From assembly GCF_900103885.1 (NCBI RefSeq), contig NZ_FNIM01000013.1:19645-83644 (forward strand): a stretch of DNA of 64,000 nucleotides, written 5' to 3'. The notes below the pieces were generated by a model. That model had not been told where the DNA came from and searched no databases. It saw nothing but the letters and a program-made list of their open reading frames with translations. The stretch comes from Actinomyces ruminicola (GTDB taxonomy: Bacteria; Actinomycetota; Actinomycetes; Actinomycetales; Actinomycetaceae). A program made the translations under genes and the position numbers. Positions 26,085 to 35,100 of this stretch are shown here, one piece after another. The first letter of the stretch is position 1. Every line of letters begins with the position of its first letter.

Positions 26085-27044
26085 ATGTCCACGACGCCGC
26101 GCGTCGTTGTTCCCCAGCAGGACCCCGTCCCCGCCGAGGGGCGTGTCGATATCGCGGAGAGGCCCGCTGCCGGCGCGGGCTCCGGTGCGGCTTTCCTGGT
26201 ACTGCTCCTGTTGCTGGGGCTCTTCGGCGTGTCCATTGCCGTCTTCGTTGCCGGCGCCGTCGCCGCGGACCGGGGCGAACCGGGCGGGGTGCCGCGCCTG
26301 GTCGTAGGCGCCGTGGGCCTGATCATTCCGCTGCTGTTGTTCACCTCCTTCACCATCGTCTCTCCTGGGCAGACCAGCGTGCGCCAGTTCTTCGGCCGCT
26401 ACATCGGCACCGTGCGCCGCACCGGCCTGGTCCTGGTGCCGCCGCTGACATCCGGCAAGAAGGTGTCCATCAAGGTCCACAACTTCGAGACCAACGAGAT
26501 CAAGGTCAACGACCTGGACGGCAACCCCGTGGAGATCGCCGCCATCGTCGTCTGGCAGGTGGCCGACACCGCCCGCGCCGTCTTCGCCGTCGAGGCCTAT
26601 GAGGACTTCATCAAGGCGCAGGCGGAGTCCGCGCTGCGGCACGTGGCCACCACCCACCCCTATGACGAGCCCGGCCCCGGCGAGACCTCACTGCGCGGCG
26701 GCACCGACCTGGTCTCCGCCGAACTCGCGGAGGAGGTCGCCGCGCGCGTGGCGATCGCCGGACTGGAGATCATCGAGGTGCGCATCTCCTCCCTCGCCTA
26801 CGCCCCGGAGATCGCCCAGGCGATGCTGCAGCGGCAGCAGGCCGGCGCGGTGATCGCCGCCCGCGAGCAGATCGTCGAGGGTGCGGTCACCATGGTGGAT
26901 CAGGCCCTCAAGCGACTGGAGGCCGACGACATCGTCTCCATGGACGACGAGCGCCGCGCCCAGATGGTCTCCAACCTGCTGGTGGTGCTTTGCTCCGACC
27001 AGCGTACTCAGCCCGTCGTCAACACCGGCTCCCTGTACGCCTGA
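26085..27044 (+). CDS. SPFH/band 7 domain membrane protein
   Basis: 319 residues from ATG 26085, chosen for its GGAGGT ribosome binding site; the frame is open further upstream. A disordered N-terminus precedes two membrane segments (about residues 32-58 and 66-86, FLVLLLLLGLFGVSIAVFVAGAV and VGLIIPLLLFTSFTIV), then a band 7 domain (TSVRQFFGRYIGTVRRTGLVLVPP.. through AREQIVEGAVTMVDQALKRLE). SPFH proteins form membrane-associated cage-like oligomers. The precise role is unknown. A ribbon-helix-helix gene follows 31 bp later, and the two are probably co-transcribed. An alternative is a stomatin/prohibitin-like quality-control protein. Confidence 0.82.
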   Translation: MSTTPRVVVPQQDPVPAEGRVDIAERPAAGAGSGAAFLVLLLLLGLFGVSIAVFVAGAVAADRGEPGGVPRLVVGAVGLIIPLLLFTSFTIVSPGQTSVRQFFGRYIGTVRRTGLVLVPPLTSGKKVSIKVHNFETNEIKVNDLDGNPVEIAAIVVWQVADTARAVFAVEAYEDFIKAQAESALRHVATTHPYDEPGPGETSLRGGTDLVSAELAEEVAARVAIAGLEIIEVRISSLAYAPEIAQAMLQRQQAGAVIAAREQIVEGAVTMVDQALKRLEADDIVSMDDERRAQMVSNLLVVLCSDQRTQPVVNTGSLYA

Positions 27045-27075
27045 GGTCTGTCCGGTTCGGTTACGGAGGCTGCCG

Positions 27076-27348
27076 ATGGCGGGCGGTAAGCGCAAGCAGG
27101 TCCTGCTGCGGCTGGACCCGGCGGTCCACGCGGCGATAGCCAAGTGGGCCGCCGACGACCTGCGTTCGGTCAACGCGCAGATCGAGATCATCCTGCGGCG
27201 TGCGCTCGACGACGCCGGTCGGGGCGTCAAGGCCGCGCCCATGCGGGGCAGGGGGCGGCCCCGGAAGGGTGCCGACGACGTCGAGGATGCCGAGGGCACG
27301 AGTGGTGCCGACGCCTGCGGCGGTGGGCGCGGCGGTGACGGCGGGTGA
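27076..27348 (+). CDS. Small ribbon-helix-helix (Arc-type) protein
   Basis: 90 residues. Residues 1-50 (KRKQVLLRLDPAVHAAIAKWAADDLRSVNAQIEIILRRAL, seen in two stretches) match the ribbon-helix-helix fold: a short strand, then two helices. The C-terminus is Gly/Arg-rich and probably disordered. GGAGGC precedes the ATG. It follows the SPFH gene by 31 bp. It may be a DNA-binding partner or regulator of that gene; no toxin gene overlaps it. A stand-alone antitoxin is an alternative. Confidence 0.7.
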   Translation: MAGGKRKQVLLRLDPAVHAAIAKWAADDLRSVNAQIEIILRRALDDAGRGVKAAPMRGRGRPRKGADDVEDAEGTSGADACGGGRGGDGG

Positions 27349-27411
27349 GTTCGCCTGGTCGGCTCGGGGTGACTGTGATGGGAAACGCGGCGTTGATGTG
27401 CCGATGTGCTG

Positions 27412-27645
27412 ATGCGAACAACGCTGGATATCGATGATGATGTTCTCGCAGTGGCGCGGGAGAGGCTTCACCGGGAGGGAATCTCTCTGGGCTGGGCCGT
27501 GTCGGACGATGCGCTGCGCGGGATTCGCGGCAACGGGGGCGAAGCCGGCTCTCGCGGCGTGGCGGTCTTTTCACCTCCGGGCGGGCAGTCGGTTTATACG
27601 GTGGCTTTGGGCCTCGTTGAGAGGTGCTGCGATGGTGCCGCCTGA
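27412..27645 (+). CDS. vapB: VapB-type antitoxin
   Basis: 77 residues. MRTTLDIDDDVLAVARERL and GISLGWAVSDDALRGIR match the N-terminal DNA-binding part of actinobacterial VapB antitoxins. The C-terminus (VAVFSPPGGQSV) resembles the toxin-wrapping tail. The last residues overlap the start of the neighbouring vapC remnant at 27632, as in intact vapBC operons. The upstream GTG at 27406 is an alternative start. Since the toxin is broken, the antitoxin may be decaying too. Confidence 0.6.
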   Translation: MRTTLDIDDDVLAVARERLHREGISLGWAVSDDALRGIRGNGGEAGSRGVAVFSPPGGQSVYTVALGLVERCCDGAA

Positions 27646-27894
27646 CCGGCACCCGCGCCTGCTCGACGTCAACGTGATGCTCACTATTTCCCTTGTCAAT
27701 CATGCTCACCATGAAGCGGCCAGCAATTGGTTTGAAGGTGTGGTGTCTTGGGCTACGCGTCTGTTGGTCACCAACTTCCACCTCATGGACCTGGCGGCGC
27801 GCTCCGGACTGTGCTCGCCACGCTCGGAGCGCGTATCCCAACGGCTCTCGCGAAGGAGCACTGCCGCTCAGTGGAGGTCATACCGGTCGACTGA
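27632..27894 (+). pseudogene. vapC: vapC toxin remnant (PIN domain, frameshifted and shortened)
   Basis: The first 45 residues read as a VapC/PIN toxin: HPRLLDVNVMLTISLVNHAHHEAASNWFE with the first acidic residue in LLDVNV, then WATRLL. After about 27760 the frame no longer resembles the family. A different frame recovers a VapC-like end (AKEHCRSVEVIPVD then TGA at 27892-27894). The central acidic residues are missing, so a deletion plus frameshift is inferred and the nuclease should be inactive. Confidence 0.6.
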
Positions 27895-28570
27895 GGTGAT
27901 GCAGTCCGGATGTGGGGTCGGGGTGTCAGGATTCATGACAAACGGGTTCGACGGTGTTAGCGGTTGTGGGCGAATCGTTGGAATTGTGCGGGTGCCGAAT
28001 CGGGACCTGTTGGGCGTCGACGGCGTTTGTCATCGATTTTGACACCGCGTCCGCGGGGTCTCGGCGCACAGGCCACCTCGGGGTGGACAGTTCGCGTGTT
28101 CCCTGACGGTCCGGCACTTAGCTCGGACGGTTCGCCAAGTATTGCCGCTGGTACGTGCCTCTAAATGGCTGGCTCTAAGGATGGTGCCGGGGTTCGCCCT
28201 GGTGCGCTCGCCTGGACCGTCTGGCTTCAGTTGGACCGTCTCAGACGCACTCTCAGACGGTCCAGCTGGAGGAGCGCGGTCCAACTGGAGGAGCGCGGTC
28301 CAAGCAGAGGACCGGGATCCAACCGGGTTCGAGTTAGCCTCCGGATGACTCCCAACATCTGTCTTTACAAGATGCCCCGACGCGCGGGCCGACGTGGGGC
28401 GAACCGTTGAGTGAAGACGTGAACGGTGACGCCTCGTCCACCGCGCACATCGCGGCCGCCGGGATCCGCCCGTCACTCGTCGGCCTCCGAACTGCCTGAT
28501 GTTGATGCAGATCCGCGCTTGTCGGGGTGGGGGCCTTCACGTCCCTGGCGCCGCCGACCTAAACCGGTGT
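27895..28570. other. Intergenic region holding R4 copy 1
   Basis: No gene is supported. Open frames on both strands are composition shadows. Apart from the R4 hairpins at about 28211-28321 and a repeated 19-bp CTGGAGGAGCGCGGTCCAA unit I see no signal. Confidence 0.6.
28211..28321. repeat. R4 nested hairpin element, copy 1
   Basis: TGGACCGTCT (28232-28241) pairs with AGACGGTCCA (28255-28264). Two direct copies of CTGGAGGAGCGCGGTCCAA follow. The right end GGTCCAAGCAGAGG-ACCGGGATCCA (28297-28321) matches R4 copy 2 at 60837-60861 with three differences. Confidence 0.65.
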
Positions 28571-31135
28571 TCAGTGCGCGCTGCTTTGAGCTAGATGTTC
28601 CGCCAAATAGCGTCCCGTGATTGAAGCCGGATCTGCGGCCAGCTGCTCGGGGGTGCCGGCGGCGACCACGCGGCCGCCGGCCTCGCCGCCGCCCGGGCCC
28701 ATGTCGATGACCCAGTCGGCGTTGGCGATCATGTCCAGGTCGTGCTCGATCACCACCACGCTGGCGCCCCGCTCCACCAGGCGATCCAGCACGCCCAGCA
28801 GCACGCGCACGTCCAGCGGGTGCAGGCCGATGCTCGGCTCGTCGAGCACGAACACCGTCCCGTGCTGGTCGCGGCCCAGGTCGGCGGACAGCTTCAGCCG
28901 CTGCGCCTCACCGCCGGACAGGGCCGTGGTCGTCTCCCCGAGCGTCAAGTAACCCAGGCCCAGCTCCGACAACAGATGCAGGTGACGACGCGCCCTGGGC
29001 AGGTCGGCGCACACCTGCTCGGCCTCGTCGACCGTCAGCGCCAGCAGCTCCGGCAGGGACAGGCCCGCGGCGTCCCGGTCGCCGTCGGCCAGCACTCGAC
29101 GGATGTCGCGCGCGGCCTCGCCGTAGCGGGAGCCGCCGCACTCGGGGCAGACGATGTCGACGTCGGGCAGGAACTGCACGTCCAGGACGATCTGGCCGGT
29201 GCCGTCGCAGTGCGCGCAGCGCAGCGAACCGGTGTTGTAGGAGAAGTCGCCGGCCCTCAGCCCCGCCTCGCGCGCAGCCGGGGTGCGCGCGTACACGCGC
29301 CGCAATTCGTCCATCACCCCGGAGTAGGTGGCCACCGTCGAGCGGACGTTGGTGCCGATGGGGGAGGCGTCGACGACGACCACCCGCTGCGCCTGCTCGG
29401 TCTGGATGGAGGTCGCCGGGGCGGGCAGCGGGGCGTCGTCGGCGAGCGCGCGCAGGGCCGGCACCAGCGACTCCAACACCAGGGTGGTCTTGCCGGAGCC
29501 GGACACGCCGGTCACGGCGGTGAGCCGCTGCTCGGGGATGGCGACGTCGAGCGCATGGACCGTGTGGATGGGGGCGGTCTCCAGATGCACGGCGCCGTGG
29601 GCGAATACCTCTTCGGCCTCGGTGGGTTCGCGGCAGATGACCTCCGCCGCGCCGGTGATGAACGGGGCGATGCGGCTGGCCGGGTCCGCCACCGCCTGCG
29701 CCACCGGCGCGTTGACCACGATCTCGCCTCCGGCGTGCCCAGAGCCCGGGCCGATCTCTAGCAGCCAGTCGGCCTGCCGCAGCAGGGCGACGTCGTGATC
29801 CACCACCAGCACCGAGTTGCCGTCGGCCAGCAGGTCCCGCAGTACGCCGGTCAGGCCGGCCAGGTTGGCCGGGTGCAGGCCGATGCTGGGCTCGTCGAGC
29901 ACGTACAGCACCCCGGTGGTGCGGTTGCGCACGGCGCGGGCGAGCTGGACACGCTGCCGCTCCCCGGTGGACAGGGTCGACGACGCCCGGTCCAGGCTCA
30001 GATACCCCAGGCCCAGGTCCAGCAGCCGGCGGGCGGTCACGATCAGCTCGTCGACGATCTGCCGGGCCATGGCCACCAGTTCCTGCGGCATGGTGTCCGC
30101 AATGCCGGCCGCCCACTCCACCAGCTCGCTGAGCGGGAGCCGACAGGCCTCGTCCAGGCCGATGCCGCGCACCTTGGTGGAGCGCACCAGCTCCGACAGG
30201 CGGGAGCCGCCACAGTCCGGGCAGACGGCCTCGTGGAGGAACTTCTCCACGCGCTTCATGCCCCGCTCGTCCTTGACCTTGGACAGCGCGTTCTCCACCG
30301 TGTGCACCGCGCTGTAGTAGGTGAAGTCCATTTCGCCGGCGACGCCGGTCTTCTCGTTGACGTAGAGGATGTGCCGCTTCTCCGCGGGGCCGTGGAACAC
30401 GATCTCCCGCTCGCGCTCCGTCAGCTCGCGGAACGGCACATCGGTGCGCACGCCCATCTCCCGGGCCACGTCCTTCATGAGCGACCACATCAGGTTCTGC
30501 CAGGGGGCGACGGCGCCCTCGTCGATGGTCAGCGACTCGTCGGGCACCAGCGTCGCCTCATCCACGGTGCGCACCACGCCCGTGCCCTCGCAGCGGGGGC
30601 AGGCGCCCTCGGAGTTGAAGGCCATCATCTCTGCACCCGGCCCGTAGAACTCGACGCCGCAGGCGGCGCAGGTGGTGGGTATCTCCAGGGCGACGTCGGT
30701 GCTGGGCGCATTGGCGTGACCGTTCGGGCAGCAATGGGAGCCCAGCCGCGAGTACGCCAGGCGCAGGGAGCTGAGGACCTCGGTGGAGGTGCCGAAGGTG
30801 GAGCGCACCCCGGGCACGGGCGGCCGCTGGTGCAGAGCCAGGGCGGCGGGCACGTGCAGCACCTCGTCGACGTCGGGGCGGGCCGCCTGGGTCAGACGGC
30901 GGCGCGTGTAGGTGGACAGGGACTCCAGGTAGCGGCGGGCGCCCTCGGCGTAGAGCACCCCCAGGGCGAGGGAGGACTTGCCGGATCCGGACACGCCCGC
31001 CACCGTCACCAGCTTCCCGAGCGGCACCTCGACGTCGACGTTCTTGAGGTTGTGGACACGGGCGCCGCGCACGCTGATGGCGGTGGGGGCGGCGGGGGAG
31101 GAGTTAGCGGGGACGGCGGTGGACATGGGGCTCAC
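28571..31135 (-). CDS. UvrA2-type ABC ATPase (short UvrA paralogue)
   Basis: 854 residues, about 90 shorter than canonical UvrA (around 940). Two ABC halves are present: Walker A GVSGSGKSS at about 47-55 and GVSGSGKTT at about 540, signatures LSTGERQRVQLARA and LSGGEAQRLKLSADL, and Walker B VLYVLDEPSIGLHP and VFVLDEPSIGLHP. Zinc ligands occur as CPNGH..CAAC..CPRCEGTG, CPDCGGSR and CAHCDGTGQI..CPECGGSRYG. The shortened N-terminal half, with GVLYAEGARRYLESLSTYTRR close to Walker A, fits the UvrA2/DrrC group that lacks the UvrB-binding region. Such proteins are linked to DNA damage or DNA-binding-drug tolerance. No uvrB or uvrC is nearby. Confidence 0.85.
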   Translation of the reverse strand: MSPMSTAVPANSSPAAPTAISVRGARVHNLKNVDVEVPLGKLVTVAGVSGSGKSSLALGVLYAEGARRYLESLSTYTRRRLTQAARPDVDEVLHVPAALALHQRPPVPGVRSTFGTSTEVLSSLRLAYSRLGSHCCPNGHANAPSTDVALEIPTTCAACGVEFYGPGAEMMAFNSEGACPRCEGTGVVRTVDEATLVPDESLTIDEGAVAPWQNLMWSLMKDVAREMGVRTDVPFRELTEREREIVFHGPAEKRHILYVNEKTGVAGEMDFTYYSAVHTVENALSKVKDERGMKRVEKFLHEAVCPDCGGSRLSELVRSTKVRGIGLDEACRLPLSELVEWAAGIADTMPQELVAMARQIVDELIVTARRLLDLGLGYLSLDRASSTLSTGERQRVQLARAVRNRTTGVLYVLDEPSIGLHPANLAGLTGVLRDLLADGNSVLVVDHDVALLRQADWLLEIGPGSGHAGGEIVVNAPVAQAVADPASRIAPFITGAAEVICREPTEAEEVFAHGAVHLETAPIHTVHALDVAIPEQRLTAVTGVSGSGKTTLVLESLVPALRALADDAPLPAPATSIQTEQAQRVVVVDASPIGTNVRSTVATYSGVMDELRRVYARTPAAREAGLRAGDFSYNTGSLRCAHCDGTGQIVLDVQFLPDVDIVCPECGGSRYGEAARDIRRVLADGDRDAAGLSLPELLALTVDEAEQVCADLPRARRHLHLLSELGLGYLTLGETTTALSGGEAQRLKLSADLGRDQHGTVFVLDEPSIGLHPLDVRVLLGVLDRLVERGASVVVIEHDLDMIANADWVIDMGPGGGEAGGRVVAAGTPEQLAADPASITGRYLAEHLAQSSAH

Positions 31136-31171
31136 GCTACGTGGAGTCGCCGACGCAAACAGCTACATCGT

Positions 31172-31191
31172 TATAGCATCCCTGCTATATG
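31172..31191 (+). promoter_or_regulatory. Perfect palindrome over the -10 of the MntA-like gene
   Basis: TATAGCA-TCCC-TGCTATA (31172-31189) covers a TGC-TATATG extended -10 (31186-31191) that ends nine bases before the GTG at 31200. The downstream protein has an Xre domain, so autorepression at this site is likely. Confidence 0.6.
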
Positions 31192-31199
31192 CTTGGTGT

Positions 31200-31670
31200 G
31201 TGAGACGCTTCGATACTGATGCGGCGCCTGAGCTCATCCGTGCTGCACGACGTGACGCGGGGTTGACGCAGACCCAGTTGGCTGAACGCGCCGGCCTGCG
31301 GCAGCCGAGTCTGGCCCAGATGGAGTCGGGCAGGCGTTCCGTATCCGACGAAATGCTGGAACGCGTCTTGCGTGCGGCCGACTACCGTCCATCCATTCCG
31401 CTCGCCGCACACGCCGATGCGATCATCGCCAGTGCCCGGGCGCACGGCCTGGCGAATCCGCGGGTGTTCGGTTCGGCGCTGCGCGGCGAGGACACCTTCG
31501 ACTCCGATATTGATCTGCTGGTCACCCCCGCCTCCGGTGCTGACCTGTTCGATCTGGCCCTGTTTGCCGCCGAGGTTGAGGAGCTAACGGGATTCCCGGT
31601 CGAGGCGGTGGCCGATACCTCGGTGCCCGACGTCCTCAAGAGCGCCGTCCGAGAGGCGGTGCCTTTGTGA
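31200..31670 (+). CDS. Xre-nucleotidyltransferase fusion (MntA-type antitoxin)
   Basis: 156 residues from GTG 31200. Residues about 8-60 form an Xre helix-turn-helix (LIRAARRDAGLTQTQLAERAGLRQPSLAQMESGRRSVS). About 68-150 form a minimal nucleotidyltransferase domain with GSALRGEDTFDSDIDLL, an exact GSx10DxD motif. MntA antitoxins inactivate the HepT RNase by adding AMP to a tyrosine. The HepT-like gene follows with a 4-bp overlap (31667-31670), which supports a coupled toxin-antitoxin operon. The N-terminal Xre fusion makes the antitoxin its own likely repressor. The upstream palindrome supports this. Confidence 0.8.
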   Translation: MRRFDTDAAPELIRAARRDAGLTQTQLAERAGLRQPSLAQMESGRRSVSDEMLERVLRAADYRPSIPLAAHADAIIASARAHGLANPRVFGSALRGEDTFDSDIDLLVTPASGADLFDLALFAAEVEELTGFPVEAVADTSVPDVLKSAVREAVPL

Positions 31671-32074
31671 ACGACGCCGACCCGAAACGGCGGTTCGCGC
31701 CGCGTCCCCGCAGAGCTGCTGCACGCAGCCATGACCGAGAAAACCTGGTGGAAGAGCTGAAGGCGATTCGCAGGCGCGTGCAGATGGTTTCCGGCACCTC
31801 GCGGGACTCGTTTCACGACGGCTCGGACGCCTACGACGTCGCATCGATGGTGATCATTTGGCTGGCGGCACTGTTCGAGCGACCCGAGTTCGTGCCGTAT
31901 CTGACTGCTGTCACTCGCGAGGAGCGGCTGGCGATCAGTACGACGCGGAACATAGCGGCCCACACGGGTTACCGATCAATGAATGACGACCTGTTCTGGG
32001 CTGCGGTGACGCAGCGGGTACCGGAGATTCTGGACCGGCTGATCGATGAGGCCGCAGGCGCGGAAGACTTCTGA
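31667..32074 (+). CDS. HepT-like ribonuclease (toxin of the MntA/HepT pair)
   Basis: 135 residues, overlapping the MntA-like gene by 4 bp. The C-terminal half carries STTRNIAAHTGYRSMND, a variant of the HEPN Rx4HxY motif with one extra residue (RNIAAH-TG-Y). The preceding helical region fits a HEPN fold. HepT toxins are RNases whose tyrosine is modified by the partner. The 30-residue basic N-terminus (PKRRFAPRPRRAAARS) is unusual and could bind RNA. Start is GTG 31667. The altered Tyr spacing could affect catalysis or AMPylation. Confidence 0.7.
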   Translation: MNDADPKRRFAPRPRRAAARSHDRENLVEELKAIRRRVQMVSGTSRDSFHDGSDAYDVASMVIIWLAALFERPEFVPYLTAVTREERLAISTTRNIAAHTGYRSMNDDLFWAAVTQRVPEILDRLIDEAAGAEDF

Positions 32075-32180
32075 CGGGCCGAGTCTTTGAACTCCGGCGC
32101 TCCCGGTGTGAGGTGGGCGCTGCCGGCGGTGCGATCTAGGGGCTCTATTCCTGTCGGTGCCCACGCCTATCCTGGCCCCG

Positions 32181-35100
32181 ATGCCGCCGACACTGCCCGA
32201 GACTTTCGCTCCCGCCACCCGCGCCTGGTTCGACGCCGCCTTCCCGGCCGGGCCGACGCCGGTGCAGCTGCGTGCCTGGGAGGCGATTGGCCGCGGCGAG
32301 AACGCCCTAGTGATCGCCCCCACCGGCTCGGGCAAGACCCTCGCGGCGTTCCTTTCCGCCATTGACCGGCTCGCCCGTCCCGGGGCGCAGGTGGCCCAGG
32401 GCGATGAGCCCACTTCGGCCGACCGCCCCGCCCGGCAGCCGCACCGTGGGGTACGGGTCCTGTACATCTCCCCGCTCAAGGCGCTCGGCGCCGACGTGGA
32501 GCGCAACCTGCGCCGTCCCCTGGCCGGCATCACCGCGGCCGCCGCAGACCTGGACGCGCCCGCCGCCCCCATCTCGGTGGGCATGCGCACGGGCGATACC
32601 ACCCCGGCCGAGCGCCGCCGCCTGCGCACTCACCCGCCCGACATCCTCATCACCACCCCCGAGTCGCTGTACCTGATGCTCACCAGCGCAGTGCGCGAGA
32701 CCCTGCGCAGCGTGGAGACGGTGATCGTCGACGAGATCCACTCCTTCGCCGGCGAGAAGCGCGGCACCCACCTGGCGCTGTCGCTGGAGCGCCTGGACGA
32801 CCTGCTGCCCCGGCCCGCCCAGCGCATCGGTCTGTCCGCGACCGTGCGCCCGCCCGAGGAGATCGCCCGCTTCCTTGGCGGCACCCATCCCGTCAGCATC
32901 ATCGCCGACGACGCCCGCACCGCCCCCGACGTGACCGTGGCCGTGCCCGTGACGGACATGGCCCGCGTGCCGGCCACCTGGGATCGTCACGAGCGGGCCC
33001 TGCGGGGCACGCCCCGGCGTAGCGGGACGGCGGGTGTGGGCGGTGGAGCCGGTGATCGCGCGGGTGACCCGGTCGGCGCGCGTGTCGGCAGCACTCGCGC
33101 GGATGGCCGGGCGCCGGTCGGGACCGGCGGCCGGGGCGGCCGTAGCGGCCGGGAGGCGTGGCGCTCGGATCGGGCCCTGCGCGCCGCCATGGCCCCCGGC
33201 CGCGCCGACGGCGAAGCCCCGGCCCGCATGACGGCCTCCATCTGGCCGCATATCGAGCACGCCCTGCTGGAGCAGATCCTCGCCCACCGCACCACGCTCA
33301 TCTTCGTCAACTCCCGCGGTGTGTGCGAGCGCCTGACCGCCCACCTGAACGAGGCCTACGCCGAGTACCTGGCCGCGCGGGGCCCGGCGGCTGCCGAAGG
33401 CTCCGAAGACATGGCCCTCGAACCGGTCCGTCACCACGAGTCCTGGGAGATGGGGGAGAGCCACCACGCCCGGCCCCTGCCGGAGGGCGTCCCCGTGATC
33501 GCCAAGGCCCACCACGGCTCGGTCTCCAAGGAGCAGCGCCGCGAGGTCGAGGAGGAGCTCAAGTCGGGCGAGTTGCGCTGCGTGGTGGCCACCGCCTCCC
33601 TGGAGCTCGGCATCGACATGGGCTCCATCGACCTGGTCCTCCAGGTGGCGCCCCCGCCGTCGGTGGCCGCCGGGCTGCAGCGCGTGGGCCGCGCCGAGCA
33701 CCGCGTCGGCGGGCGGCCCCGCGGAATCATCTACCCGGTTGAGCACACCCAACTGGTGGACGCCGTCGTCGCCGCCGAGGGCATGCGCACCGGCGGCATT
33801 GAGCGCACCTCCCTGGTGCCCAACGCGCTGGACGTGCTCGCCCAGCAGACGGTGGCCGCCGTCGCCGTCGAGGACCGCACCGCCGACGACTGGTACGCCA
33901 CCGTCACCCGCGCCGCCCCCTACCGGGGCCTGCCGCGCACCGCCTTCGACTCCGTCCTGAACCTGCTTGCGGGCGGCTACGCCTCCGCCGAACTGGCCGA
34001 CTTCTCCCCGCGGATCTTCTGGGACCGCAAAACCGGCGCGCTCACCGCCCGCCCCGCTGCGCAGCGCCTGGCCGTCGCCGCCTCCGGGACCATCCCCGAC
34101 CGCGGCCTGTTCCCGGTGATGCTGCCCGAGGGCGACGCCGCCGCCGGCCGCCGCCGCGTGGGGGAGCTGGACGAGGAGATGGTCAACGAGTCCAGCGTCG
34201 GTGACGTGATCACCCTGGGCACCTCCTCCTGGCGCATTCGCGAGATCGGGGCGGACCGCGTGGTCGTCGACCCGGCGCCCGGCCGCAGCGCCCGCCTGCC
34301 CTTCTGGCGTGGCGAGGGGGTCGGGCGGCCCGCCCCCACCGGCGCCGCCAAGGGCGCCTTCCTGCGCGAGGCGGCCGCGGCCCTGGGCGACGGCGGCTTC
34401 GGGGACCCTCCGCAGCCGGAGCTGACCGAGCGTCTGGGCCGCGCGGGCCTGGACACGAGTGCCCAGGCCAACCTGGTGTCGCTGCTGCGCGAGCAGCGGG
34501 CGGCCACCGGCGTCGTCCCCAGCGACACCACGATCGTGCTGGAGTGCTGCCGGGACGAGGACGGCAACTGGCGGCTGATCCTGCACAGCATGCTGGGCCG
34601 CCGCGTGCACGAGCCCTGGGCCATGGCGATCAAGGAGCGGGCGCGCCGCATGCTGGGCTTCGACCCGCAGATCGTCACCGGCGACGACGGCCTGGTGCTG
34701 CTCGCACCGCCCAGTGAGCGCCCGCCGGGTGGCGAACTGTTCATCTTCGATCCTGCGGAGATCGAGCAGCTGGTGCGCACCCGCGTCGACCAGACCGCCG
34801 TGTTCGCCGCCCGCTTCCGCGAGTGCGCCGCCCGCGCCCTGCTGATGCCGGGAGCCCGTCCCGGCCGCCGTACCCCGCTGTGGCTGCAGCGGCTCAAGGC
34901 CGGCCAACTCCTGGAGGCCTCCCGGCAGTTCCCGGGCTTCCCGGTGCTGGTGGAGGCGGCCCGCGAATGCCTGCAGGACGTGTGGGACCTGCCCGCCCTG
35001 CGGGGCCTCATGGAACGCCTCGCCGCGGGGCGGGCGCAGGTGGTGGAGGCGGCCACGCACACGCCGTCCCCCTTCGCCGGCCCGCTGCTGTTCGGCTACA

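Noticed and set aside
28030..28476. Minus-strand frame across the R4 copy 1 region
   Set aside because: Its apparent repeats come from the hairpin and direct repeats in the DNA, not from a protein.
32157..32180. Upstream GTG as start of lhr
   Set aside because: It lies upstream of a TATCCT -10 element that sits eight bases before ATG 32181; the added residues show no similarity to Lhr.
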